Of a stretch of DNA of 64,000 bases, positions 52,844 to 62,797 are shown in pieces (within the stretch, counting starts at the first letter, position 1; every line of letters begins with the position of its first letter). The stretch comes from Echria macrotheca. Lineage: Eukaryota > Ascomycota > Sordariomycetes > Sordariales > Schizotheciaceae. The notes beneath the pieces are model-generated. The model ran no database searches, was not told the DNA's origin, and saw only the letters and a program-made list of their open reading frames with translations. The DNA is taken from contig MU839833.1 in the NCBI GenBank assembly GCA_030411725.1, positions 248,001 to 312,000 on the forward strand. The letters run 5' to 3'. A program made the position numbers and the translations under genes.

Positions 52844-53791
52844 TCACTTCGCATGCACTGTCTCCGCCAAAGCCACATACCCCTTGGTCGTCTTCCCCCT
52901 CCACCGCAGACACCAAATCCTCGCTGCCGTAACAATAACCATCAAAGCCCACCGATCGCCCAGGAACCCATCCAGCCCGGTCCCCTTGAACTCCAACATG
53001 AAAGCTTTCTTCACCGTATCCACCACCCCCGACGGCCAGCTCAACACCGCCACAACCTCCCCATCCCCGTTAGAAAACCCCTCCCCATTCTCAACCACAC
53101 TACTCCCAACCCCCGGCCTCGCCCTTACCCTCACCAACTCAAACCCTTTCCCTCCAATCTTCTTCTTCCTCCACTCAAAAACCTCCCGATTCCTCCTCCC
53201 CCTACCCACCTCCACCGCCCACCGAAACGTCACGCCCCCTTGGGCCTCCCCACCACCACCAGCCAAATGCCTCATCCCCTCCTCGACCAGATGATACACA
53301 GTCGCATCCTCAGCCGGCCGCACCGGCGGGATGAACACCACAGACCGATCATCGAGCGCAACATATTTGTCTACAGAAGACTCGTCACCAGCCGCCGCAA
53401 TGACGGGATCCTTGCGACTCGGTCCGTTGTGCAGATTAAATCCCCGCCGGTCGGCGAGCGGGCCGTGCATGCGCCCGAACTGGAGGTTTATCGTGAAGAG
53501 CGGGGTCTTGGACGGGTCCGAGGCGTCGCAGAGGCGCAGGCAGCGGAGGGTCGCCGGGCTTAGTTCGTAGATGTAATATGCTGTTATACACGGGGGGAAG
53601 GGTACGTGCGGGACGAAGGGGGGCCGGAGGGTTCGCGGCGGGCGGCGCGGGCCGGTGTATTCTGGTGGGGGGACGTCGGAGTCGTTGTCTGAGTCGGCGT
53701 CGGGGACGTATGGGGGTGGCGGGTCCCGGGTGTCCGGGGGGAGTTCGGCGGATATTGTGGTTGTGGTTGTGGTTGGGTTTGGGTTTGACAT
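52844..53791 (-). CDS. Uncharacterised protein with two PPxY motifs
   Basis: A single exon of 315 aa from MSNPNPTTT (the frame is open to 53947). The N-terminal ~70 residues are Pro/Thr/Asp-rich with PPPPY and PPPEY, motifs that bind WW domains such as those of Rsp5-type ubiquitin ligases. The rest is a compact domain (YYIYELSPATLRCLRLCD, TINLQFGRMHGPLADRRGFNLHNG, FRWAVEVG, REVFEWRKKK, FELVRVR, ALMVIVTAARIWCLRWRGK) resembling uncharacterised fungal proteins with a tubby/LURP-like beta pattern; that comparison is tentative. A TATATA site on the minus strand (53887-53892) lies ~96 bp upstream of this Met, which supports the start. Confidence 0.65.
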   Translation of the reverse strand: MSNPNPTTTTTTISAELPPDTRDPPPPYVPDADSDNDSDVPPPEYTGPRRPPRTLRPPFVPHVPFPPCITAYYIYELSPATLRCLRLCDASDPSKTPLFTINLQFGRMHGPLADRRGFNLHNGPSRKDPVIAAAGDESSVDKYVALDDRSVVFIPPVRPAEDATVYHLVEEGMRHLAGGGGEAQGGVTFRWAVEVGRGRRNREVFEWRKKKIGGKGFELVRVRARPGVGSSVVENGEGFSNGDGEVVAVLSWPSGVVDTVKKAFMLEFKGTGLDGFLGDRWALMVIVTAARIWCLRWRGKTTKGYVALAETVHAK

Positions 53792-54465
53792 GGTTGTTAT
53801 TGTTGTTGAGTTTGGGTTCGAGATGATGAGTTGGGCAGAGTTGGGAAAGTGCCGGCGCCAGAGAGGTGCGCAAGGTTGGTACCCGGTATATAAAATGTCA
53901 ACGGGCTCACACGGGAGGGTAGGCCAGGTATTGTTGTCATGCGACATGAATATAAATGAGGTATTTGTCCAACGGTTGTTGGTTCCGTGTCATGAAATCT
54001 GCCTTGTCCATCGGAATCCTTCGCACCAATCTTACCCGGTTTTCACCCTGCCGAAATCACGAGGTAGGGTAGCAATCTGTCTATTACTTGTAAATGCGCG
54101 ACGAATCCAGGCCATATAGGTGGGTATGGAATGTACCGGGAGGATTCTAGGCTCTACGACCCCCTTGCAGCGGTCCGGCTCCTTTCTTTTTGTTTTGTTC
54201 GAGTAGCACATTCTCCAGAACCATTTTCCAAGGTGTCAACAAACTTTTTTTCAGGTGTTCTCACCTCTGGCTACTTCCCACGTACGGTTCCGGCTAATCG
54301 GTCCTTGCAGATATGAAGTGTCGGAAAATATTTCAGGATAACATGATAAAAACCATGCGCGGTGCGACTACACGTCGGTTTAAAAGGTTCCCATTTTCCG
54401 TAGCTATAAATTCTAATTTCCTCCCACTGTATCCAGGATTAATCAAGGTAAGTTTAACCAGCCGT
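53792..54465. other. Intergenic region
   Basis: Upstream region of the PPxY gene (with a TATATA site at 53887-53892 on the minus strand) and 3' flank of the 814-aa gene. No gene was recognised. Confidence 0.45.
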
Positions 54466-56910
54466 TCAAGCCCAGAAAAACTGCTCCTTAACCCAGCGTG
54501 ATTCGCGGGAGAACATCACAGCAATGGTACTAGTATTTCCGACATGGGTCGTCCCGCTCGGCGGCCCGAGCAGCTTCATTCCCCTTCGCACATGTCCGGA
54601 AAGACCGGCGTCCGCTTTGCCGCTTCGAAGCGGAGATGCGAAGCTAAAGATCGGGGTGGACGGCACGCAATCGACGACGCGGTACCTGAGGTGGAGGAGC
54701 GCCAACATCTGCGGAACCGTCGCGATGAGCCCTTCCCTGGGAGCAGGACTAGACGTCGTCGAGTCATCATCGTGGTCGGGGAGAATATGCAGTGCTCGCC
54801 TCCAACCGCTGCCAATGTCGGTCCACTCTTCGTGTTTTCCGTCTCCAGCGGCACCAACCGCTGCCGGACATACAGGGGGGAGGTTGCCGCGGGCCCTGCA
54901 AGTCAGCGCCTTCCCCGCCCTCTTCAGCTCGAATCGGTTTGGGTTTCCCTCCCTGGCCAGGATCCGGCATATTTCCTTCGGCATATCCTGGAAACGCGCC
55001 TCCAGATCTAGCCTGTTGATGGTGGAATTCTCCCCAAAGGAGGCGGCCTTGAACAAGGCAACAGCGCCGGACGCAGCCTCCTCGCTGAACGTTATGACGG
55101 TGATATACTCGCTTTCACCCAGCTGATACTTGACGGAGCTTATCAGTTCGTTCTCGACTTGGTGAAGCCTTTCCAACTTCTCCGAATCCGATTCTCCTAC
55201 AGGCGCAAGAAGGTGGCTGCTAACGTGCAGCTGTCGCGGGAGACTCCGCCACGTGTTGATCCACTGGAACGGCTTGAGGAGCTGCAGGATTCCCCTCGTC
55301 CTGAAGTCGACGCCAATTCCCGAAACAGAAACACCAACGCCGAGCTCGATGTCTTTCATAACCTCGGCGATATTCGACTCCCTCTCTGCTACAAACCGCC
55401 CCAGCGGAGGTAGGCTACACGGGAGGAGAGGTGATTTTGGAGGTTTCGGGAACAAAGTAAAACCCATGCCCGAGTCCGCGTCCATGTCGCTAGTTGCCGA
55501 CGCCCAACAAGGTCCAGGGTCAGACGTCGATAGTTGCACGGCGGGCTTGAAGATCTTCGCTCGGAGGCGGATTTCAAACTTGCTTGTTATCTTCCCCGAC
55601 GCCGGTGGCTTTTTCGGTACTGGCGACGGCGGCACCTGCGCTAGGTTGTCGGTATTCACACTTGCTGTGGATGCCCGAACACGCCGAGACACACCAAAGA
55701 ATGTTTCTCTCGTTCGCGCCAATAACCCATTTCTTACGCGGCTAGGTAGAGGGTAAGGGTGATAGAGTCCGTCATCGTCGTCGTCGTATACGCTGTTGTA
55801 GGAAACGGCAACTTGGGGATGCACGACTCGTGCCGGGGGGTTCAGCGTGTCTGTCGGCGGCGCATACCCGTTGGAGGAGGAAGAATCTTGTCCGCCTCGC
55901 GTGGGTGATGACGGGGGCACTTGGACCTGTGGTCGCGGATAAGGGCGATAGAATCCGTCCTCGTCGCCGTATACGCTGTTGTAGGAAACGACAACTTGGG
56001 GGTACACGACGCGTGCGGGTGGGTTCAGCCTATCTGCCGGCGGCGTATAGGAATAATGTTGTCCGTCTCCCGTAGATGGTGACGGGGGCACTTGGGCCTG
56101 TGGTCGCGGGGCCGCCGGGCCGAGAGGCTCGACGTAGCTGCCACGGCGGGTGCGTCTGGCCTTACTATTCCTTTCGTTGGTGTCGCGGCTACCGCATCCC
56201 CGACATGGACGGTCCGTTCCCTCATCCCCTTCGCGTTTCTTCTCCTCTTCTATCCACTTCTCTCTCTCCTTCTCTCTCTCCTCTCTCTCCTGCGAGATGC
56301 GCTCGCGCTCCCTTTCGATCTCAATTCGATCTTTTTCGCGGCGGCGACGCTTGCTAGCTTTCCGCCTAGGCTTAATATCGTCGTCAACATAGCGGGGGGC
56401 GGGAGGGCTGCCGCCACTCTGAGAGGGAGGACAATTGCTCTTGATGTGTGAGATCTGATTAGTATCTTTGATCCCCTCGAGCTCCTCGGCAAAACGAAGG
56501 TTCTGCTCGGTGAGGTTCTGGTCGATCTTGGATGGTTCTTGCGCTTCGAAGAGGCTTGGGTCTGAGAGCTGCGTCGGTTCTTTGATTCTCCCTCCTCCGG
56601 TTTCTATTTGCAAAGTGTTTTCGTCGACTTCTGTGGAAGTCTCCTCTGCTGAACTCGGAAGCTGGACACTTCCATCATCTTCGTCGGTCTCATCGTCCTC
56701 GGAGTTGAGCTGAGAGGCGCTTGCCTGGAAGAAACCACCGTCAAGCAGTTCAATGAGTATTTGCGCTTTCTCAGCGCTACTTTGCCCTCCTCCTCCTAGA
56801 AGAAGCTGCAGTGTCTCATATCCGACTGCCTCCGGCGTCGTCTCCTCGCTCGTAGTCCAATTGTTTGCCACCTTGGCAACAGTTTTCTCGTTCTTCTTTC
56901 GTCTGGCCAT
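54466..56910 (-). CDS. Large hypothetical protein: charged helix plus tandem tyrosine/proline repeats
   Basis: A single exon of 814 aa, not recognised. Residues 1-160 are acidic. Residues ~180-225 are a run of Arg/Glu/Lys (RRREKDRIEIEREREREE-type), probably a single long charged helix with nuclear-type basic patches. RPCRGCGS follows. Residues ~265-385 hold two tandem repeats of ~60 residues sharing RPQxQVPPS, LNPPARVV, PQV, VSYNSVY and acidic/YxPYP blocks. The C-terminal half looks globular (MDADSGMGFTLFPKPP, RFVAERESNIAEVMKDIELGVGVSVSG, LEARFQDMPKEICRILAREG, TVPQMLALLHLRYRVVDC) and ends near SRWVKEQFFWA. No signal peptide or membrane segment was found. Nuclear location is a guess. Confidence 0.6.
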   Translation of the reverse strand: MARRKKNEKTVAKVANNWTTSEETTPEAVGYETLQLLLGGGGQSSAEKAQILIELLDGGFFQASASQLNSEDDETDEDDGSVQLPSSAEETSTEVDENTLQIETGGGRIKEPTQLSDPSLFEAQEPSKIDQNLTEQNLRFAEELEGIKDTNQISHIKSNCPPSQSGGSPPAPRYVDDDIKPRRKASKRRRREKDRIEIERERERISQEREEREKEREKWIEEEKKREGDEGTDRPCRGCGSRDTNERNSKARRTRRGSYVEPLGPAAPRPQAQVPPSPSTGDGQHYSYTPPADRLNPPARVVYPQVVVSYNSVYGDEDGFYRPYPRPQVQVPPSSPTRGGQDSSSSNGYAPPTDTLNPPARVVHPQVAVSYNSVYDDDDDGLYHPYPLPSRVRNGLLARTRETFFGVSRRVRASTASVNTDNLAQVPPSPVPKKPPASGKITSKFEIRLRAKIFKPAVQLSTSDPGPCWASATSDMDADSGMGFTLFPKPPKSPLLPCSLPPLGRFVAERESNIAEVMKDIELGVGVSVSGIGVDFRTRGILQLLKPFQWINTWRSLPRQLHVSSHLLAPVGESDSEKLERLHQVENELISSVKYQLGESEYITVITFSEEAASGAVALFKAASFGENSTINRLDLEARFQDMPKEICRILAREGNPNRFELKRAGKALTCRARGNLPPVCPAAVGAAGDGKHEEWTDIGSGWRRALHILPDHDDDSTTSSPAPREGLIATVPQMLALLHLRYRVVDCVPSTPIFSFASPLRSGKADAGLSGHVRRGMKLLGPPSGTTHVGNTSTIAVMFSRESRWVKEQFFWA

Positions 56911-57285
56911 GGTGGAATCTCGTACTCTTGGAGGTTAAAGGAATATCCAGAAGACACTCCGACTCGGTGCTTCAAGATAACTTGGGATTTTGAACAGACG
57001 GTGTCGATGAGGGGTAATGTTCCAACAGCTTCGTGGTGCCACCGACTGGAGGGAGCCCATGGTGGCGCAGCCGACCAACGAGACCTGCGTCGCGAATCAA
57101 AGATGCAGTTCAGATGAGCGGCACACCATGCATGGCTGTGATGGCTGTAAACAGGGAAAGCTTATTAGAAAAAGCTCAGGACGAACTAGCCACAGCTCAC
57201 CCCAGCTCCCCCTAGCTCAGGAGTACAAACGAAAGAGGAAATTTTGTGTGCCCAGATTCGTCGCGTACAACCAGGCTGTATCACC
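56911..57285. other. Intergenic region
   Basis: Upstream region of the 814-aa gene and 3' flank of the third HET gene. Nothing else was recognised. Confidence 0.45.
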
Positions 57286-59414
57286 TCAGCCAAGGATGAT
57301 CTCTTTCCATTGCGGGCCAGGCGGTAGACAGTTGGCGAGCGCCGATATGTCTAGCACCCCGAGCCCCCGTCTCTCTGCAACCGGGCCCTTCCACTCGAGT
57401 AACATGACGTAGTAACCTTCTTCGGGCTCCTGGGTACTCCAAGGGCTGCGTCCCATAGTCCGGGACAAGAGTATGAACTCAAATGAGTCTTGCGTACTGA
57501 ACATGTCCGTTTCTTCCATGCCATCCAACAAGATAAGCCCGGCCAGCGTTCCCTGAGTGGTCATGATGCGCGCCTCGCCTGTGCCAGCGGAGGCAACTTC
57601 CAGTTGCATTCGGAAGCGGGCCGATACAGTCCAAAACTGCAGTAGCGGGTACTCAGTTCTGGGCATCGAATCGCCGTCCAATTCCTGGGTCGGGGACGTT
57701 CGAGTTGAGTTGATGCTGACTCCTGGCGGGCCTCGAAACGGCCTCCTCTTTCGGTAGCCGGGGAAGCTCATGTCGCCAAGAGGGAATTGCTCGTTTGCTG
57801 CCGGATCCCATACGGGATTGACCACACCAGAGGCGCTCCTCTTATACCAAATAATCCAAGTGTAGCGCTCGAGCCAGTGGTTTAGATTGTCAAACTTACG
57901 GCTGCGCTTCGTCACAACAAGGCCTCCCTTCCAGCCGACCCAAGAGTAGCTCGGAAAGCCCTGGCGACGACGCAGACTCCCCGTTGCGTTGCATTCGAAC
58001 AGAAGAAAGGCATCAAAAGCAGCAGTGGGCATCCCCTGCAGAAACCGGCATTTTGCCTGCTGTGAAACGCGCCTGGTGATGCCGGCCAGCGCGCGAAGCA
58101 CGTCGCTTGGAAAGCTGAGGGCCCGCTTGTTGTAGTAGATGAGCATGTTGCCAAAATCATGGAGTGGCTCGTCCAGGGCTGCCGACACGGGCAAGAGGGA
58201 AGCCTGGAAACCTTCCACCTCATACACCGGTCTGCCGCCCCTTGGAGATTGATCGACGCACTGTTCCGAGTACATGTCTTCTCGGCATCGATAGAAGACC
58301 AAGCCGCCCACAAAGTAGACGGCGCGGCGGGCGAGGAGCTGCTCTTGGAACCTGCAGACCTACGGTTACTACCCGGGTACGCCAGACAGAAGGTCAAAGA
58401 AAGGCGAGAATGAACCTACGTCCACGCTCTCGATTCGTATACGGAGCATTTCATTAGCCGGTCCAGCGGCACATAGATGCCCACAGATATATCCTCGGTA
58501 ACCCGAATCGCGGTATTTGAGCATCTGCTACCCTCGGCAATTCCCGGTAGGCCAGCATTGGCATCGTGGCCCGAAGCAGCGATGATTGTGAGCCAGGACC
58601 GCTCATATATCTCGTCCATCACCTTGACGCCGCGAGACACGTCGTCCGGATCATTTTGCATCAGACACAGGGCATCCACCCAAAGGTACCTCTTGCCCAA
58701 CCTCCGCGTCAACTCGATGGCGTCCTTGATGGTCCTAGGAATACAGTCCCATGCATTCTCGAGATATCCAGGGACCAAAAAAGAGGAGCGGGAAGTGGCT
58801 GTCAGGCGGATGCTCGACGTTTCGCCCCAGACGTAGCTTAGCGCCACGTATTTTGGGACGCGTTGCAGCTCAGCAATAGCCAACAGCTTCACATCCACGA
58901 AGCGCAAGACATCGAGCCCGGGAAAAGACTCATGGAAGCTGCTCTCTGGCACGCCACACCGGTGCCGCGAGTGTGATTCCGAGCAGGCGGCAATCCAATT
59001 GTTGAGGCGGCCAATGTCGAATTCGGCTTCGACCACCGGACGCAGGTACTTGTGCTGATAGTCCTGGCCTGATGAGCGTGACGTCGGCTCGGCGACACAG
59101 ATCCAGAGTTCTCCTCTATATCCACCGACATAGAAGGCGGGGCGCCCGCCGGGGCCGGAACTAGAGTCTATGGCGATAGTCACCTCGCGCTCTTTCGATA
59201 ACGGCGTTGTAGGGTGAAATGACTCCGTCTGGTAATGCACCCCGACCGCGCGGACCACGACTTGGCAAAGCGGGCAGTCGCTGTTCTTGATGCGCGTCCC
59301 GGAGCCCAGCGACCAGGAAGCGTCCGCGTCGCTTGCTGGGTCGTTGAGCGGCACCTTGACACAGTAGTCGCACAGCTGTCCGGGTCTCTGCATTGCTTCT
59401 GTAATGGGGACCAT
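57286..59414 (-). CDS. HET-domain protein
   Basis: Two exons (59414-58420, 58351-57286; 68 bp intron) give 686 aa. The N-terminus has a Cys-rich zone (LCDYCVK, SDCPLCQ) typical of the class. The HET domain spans about 195-340: YVALSYVWGE, KRYLWVDALCLMQNDPDDVSRGVKVMDEIYERSWLTIIAASGHDANAGLPG. The intron falls just inside RAWT|FQEQLLARRAVYFV, the conserved block after the domain. The remaining ~350 residues follow the usual pattern of long HET proteins (SFPSDVLRALAGITRR, GMPTAAFDAFLLFE, GFPSYSWVGWKGG) and end without a recognisable extra domain. Start at MVPITEAM is preferred; an upstream Met at 59522 adds 36 residues. Confidence 0.9.
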
Positions 59415-61129
59415 TCGGTGCAGTGCGGTGGAAGGTATAACGATAGGAGCGTAGATGATTACCTTGGGGGAAAAGGCAAGCGAGGGTGATTGATTGAAGC
59501 CGGATTGGGCTCCGAGCACCATTATCGTAACTGGCTCCAGTCAAACGGCTCAACGCAAGCTGCTGGCTGGGTTGATTTGACCAATCAACTGACCTCCGTA
59601 ATCGGTCTCCCATGACAGAAGGAAGTTGACGAAGTCCCCGCAAACGCCCCAGGGTTCACTAGTAACGAATGTAATATGCGACGAATATGAGCCCCAACAA
59701 AACCTCTCTCCATTGCAATTTGCGAGGATAACCAAATCATCCACCCAACACTTGTGTGAGGCGGACCAGTCCGCAAGCCCCTTTCCGTTAAGACAAGATA
59801 TAAGCCGCCGGCGCCAGTGATAACGACACTTGTGCCAACGACAATACCACGACCCAGACGTCTGAGTCTCAGTGCAGTTTGCCCACCGACAAGTGCTCTG
59901 GTGGGGGAGCAGGGTTTTGGTCTTGTCGCTGTCAAAATTCAGGTGAGAAAGAACGAAGGCCAAGAGGCTTCTTTCTGTCAGATGAAATACCAAACCCATA
60001 CTGTGGTATTTCCTCCCTCAATCGACACACAGACACAGTCAGAGATGCATGTTGAAGAAGTGCAGGTAAAGTTGCTTGTTTTATGAAAGAGAGGATGGCC
60101 TCTGGCCCTGGCTAAATACAGGTGTTGTGGTCTGTGTGCGCCTTCCATCTTGCTGGGGTGCTCTTTCCTGGCCCAACAATCTCGACAATGGCAAACCAAC
60201 CCGCTCCGTCTTCTTCGCTACGTCTTGCCTGCCCTTGGATTTACCGGCGCTAAAGTCCTGCCATCAGAGCTCTTCAATGGTCGAGTCCAGTATACCAGTC
60301 GCCGATGTACACCTCGGAATGTGACCATTTACCAAAGAACCGACGCCGCAAAGGACTTGATAGTCGGCCATTTGCGTCCTAAGCCTGCTGAGGTGGCTTT
60401 GGTGGCAAACGGCCTAGGTCGTCGTTCATTCCCCGCACCTCAGCTGATTTCCGGACGCCGCTGCCGAGCACGCAGAGGCAGTAGGGATGGATAAGGAGCG
60501 TACAACCTGATTCAGATGCCATACCCGCTCAGCCACCACTAGTGACAATTGCAGGATGGCTACATAGTAGTTAGAGGGGTCAACCTGCTGCATGATGTGC
60601 AGCTCAGCTGGCCTCTTGACGGCGAAGGATCCAACGAGGAAGGTGTGTCGGTTTCGAACAGGATCAGCCATGCCTGTTTTGACCAGCCCCGCCGGCAGGA
60701 ATAGACGTCCGCTGGACTTCTAGGGATTCATTGTGTGCCGACGAGAGGTCTGGCCCAGCCTCGTCGCGCGCCGCCAGTCCCAGTTGAGGCGCACGGGGGC
60801 GGTTGCGGCCGAATAAACTGGCTGATGCGAAGATGGACCTCGTCATAGGTGCTGCGAGACATCTCTTGGCATGCATGCCTGTCTTCGTCTCAGCTAGCCA
60901 CAAGCTCGACATGCATTGTGAGCGGGGTTGAAGTACGGATCCGTAGGACTTGTGGCTTCAAAGGGGGAGGCCGTGACTGGCGATGTGAAGGGGATGGACG
61001 GACACAAGTAGACTATATCCCCCAGAGCAATTTCTCCCTCAGACCTGTTCGTTGTAGAACTAGGACAAGAAACCGCCGTCTGAACATCATCGAACCCGCC
61101 TTATTGTTCTATCCCCCGAGAAAGCCACC
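59415..61129. other. 1.7 kb intergenic region with repeat copy 6
   Basis: Divergent upstream regions of the third HET gene and the 107-aa gene. Contains dispersed-repeat copy 6 (60050-60178). Minus-strand frames at 59550-59999 show no family features. Confidence 0.5.
60050..60178 (+). repeat. Dispersed short repeat, copy 6
   Basis: Starts TGTTGAAGAAGTGCAGG and ends CTGGCCCAACA, 129 bp. The outermost bases form the TGTTG/CAACA inverted repeat most clearly of all copies. Confidence 0.8.
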
Positions 61130-61516
61130 ATGTCGGCCGAGCAGAAGCCATCTGAGCCCTCTCCTGTTGGGTACGTCATTGCCACCAGACATGCCAAGCG
61201 TGTGCGGACTGCTGACTTGGCTGTCATATGAAGCGAGCCTCAGCCTGAGGTCCCAGCCCCTGCTGCTGGAGAGGTCCCTGCTGCCGACGGCATCACCTGG
61301 GACAAGGATGTGAAGGACTACTTTACCGACGCGGATGTGGAGTGCATGAAGGAAAAGCGTAATTTCGATCTGAGCGAGAAGGAAGACGTGAAGAAGAACG
61401 CAAAGAAGATCTACGAAGTCACAAAGAGTGGGCGCATGCCAGCGGACCGCACCCGCACGTGGTCTGCCGAGAGGGTTGCAAACTTCAAGGCGTGGATGGA
61501 TGCGGGTTTCCCGTGA
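61130..61516 (+). CDS. Small cytosolic protein, uncharacterised fungal/bacterial family
   Basis: Two exons (61130-61170, 61234-61516; 63 bp intron with a GCTGAC branch) give 107 aa. A Pro/Glu-rich N-terminus (to ~35) precedes one domain: WDKDVKDYFTDADVECMKEKRNFDLSEKEDVKKNAKKIYEVTKSGRMP and a final RTWSAERVANFKAWMDAGFP. The pattern DV..yFt..D...M......DL...edV..nA..Iy..l..G.MP...W...rv..F..WmdaG.P is one I recall from short uncharacterised proteins of fungi and bacteria. No catalytic role is known to me. No signal peptide. The reading frame and splice fit well. Confidence 0.75.
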
Positions 61517-62797
61517 GAGTGGATATCCTCCTGATGTTTCCGTGTCTGTTGCAGGGGATAGCTAGGAAGCAACATTGGTAGCTAAAGACTCGGACACAAT
61601 GAGATTCCTTGACAAGCATGACCATGTCTCCGTGCGAAGGTGAGAAAAGTGCTTGTGGTCTGTTAGACCAGGAAGGAGCACCCGGGCCGGATAGCAGGAA
61701 CACGCACCACAGCACCTGCCGGTATAGCCAGCCGTCTTCGGGCACATCCTCCTCTCCAGCTTCCACAAAATAAGCATCCTGACCACCAGTTCTTCAGGTC
61801 CCACCCCTACCTGCGTCTAAACGTGACGGCTTTGTTTTCGACCCCAACTGGCAGCGGAGGCTTTTGTCCGCCAAAAGCGATTCTGGAATAGCGGAATCCC
61901 CAGAATTCGATATTTCTCTCTCTATCCGTGCACTAGCGCGCCAATAGCTCATGCAGCATATGCAGTGTCCAGCCCTCCGCCATGACCTGCATCTCATCCT
62001 CTAGATAAGGTATTCGTGTAAGCCTTTTTCCCCGCTGACGCAATAGACTAAGGGGTGCGCAAGCGCGGTGCCAGACCTCAAGCAAGTCGAGCCCTGGCAA
62101 CAGCGCACATTTTATTTCTTATAGCTAGGTGGTCTTCTAGACTTCTAATTTCCACCGCTGAAAAGTGGTAAGCCACCTAAAACCATTCCCAGTTTCAAGC
62201 CACCACAACAGCCACCCGACCAGTCAAATCGTTACAATAACCTTTGTAGGTTTTTCTCCAACTCAAAATTCCACCCTGACAAGCCTGGATCTGAGAGTCG
62301 CTTTCCGGACAGATCCTACTGGCTGGCTCGGAGGAAGCCGCACCAGGTTCCCCACGCCAAGAAAAAAAGGCTGACACCTTATCCAGTGGAGAAGATGCGG
62401 GCATTGAGTCTCGACACAATGGTGTGTTCGCGTTCTGGCCAAGGCTCAACCCACTCGGAAGCTTGTTTAGCTGCGCTCTAGGCTCTCAGCTCCGATGCGG
62501 CACGTCCACGATACCCGAAGCGGCTGAGCGCGTCCCTCGAACGGGATATCAGCTGGTTAATCCGCGCCCTGAGACTCAAACCGGCCAGGATCAACATGCG
62601 CTACAGCTGCATCTCTCAAGCCTTTGCCATGGCCGTGTGATGTGAATGACGGACACGCCGGGGAATGGACAAGCCCAGGAGACGGCGGCGGGCGAGGGGT
62701 GCCTGAGCTGAGTGAGTACTTGTTTGCGGAGGTGCTCTCTCCGGTTCTTGCACTCACCACTGTCCAGGACAACGGCGTCTGACTCCCAGTGCCCAAT
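61517..62797. other. Intergenic region with repeat copy 7
   Basis: 3' flank of the 107-aa gene and upstream region of the laccase gene. Contains repeat copy 7; the rest is featureless to me. Confidence 0.5.
61661..61800 (-). repeat. Dispersed short repeat, copy 7
   Basis: Starts TGTTAGACCAGGAAGGAGCACC, shares ACCTGCCGGTATAGCCAGCCG and the CATCCTCCTCT block with copy 5, and ends near ACCAGTTCTTCAGGTC. It sits just after the 107-aa gene. Confidence 0.75.
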
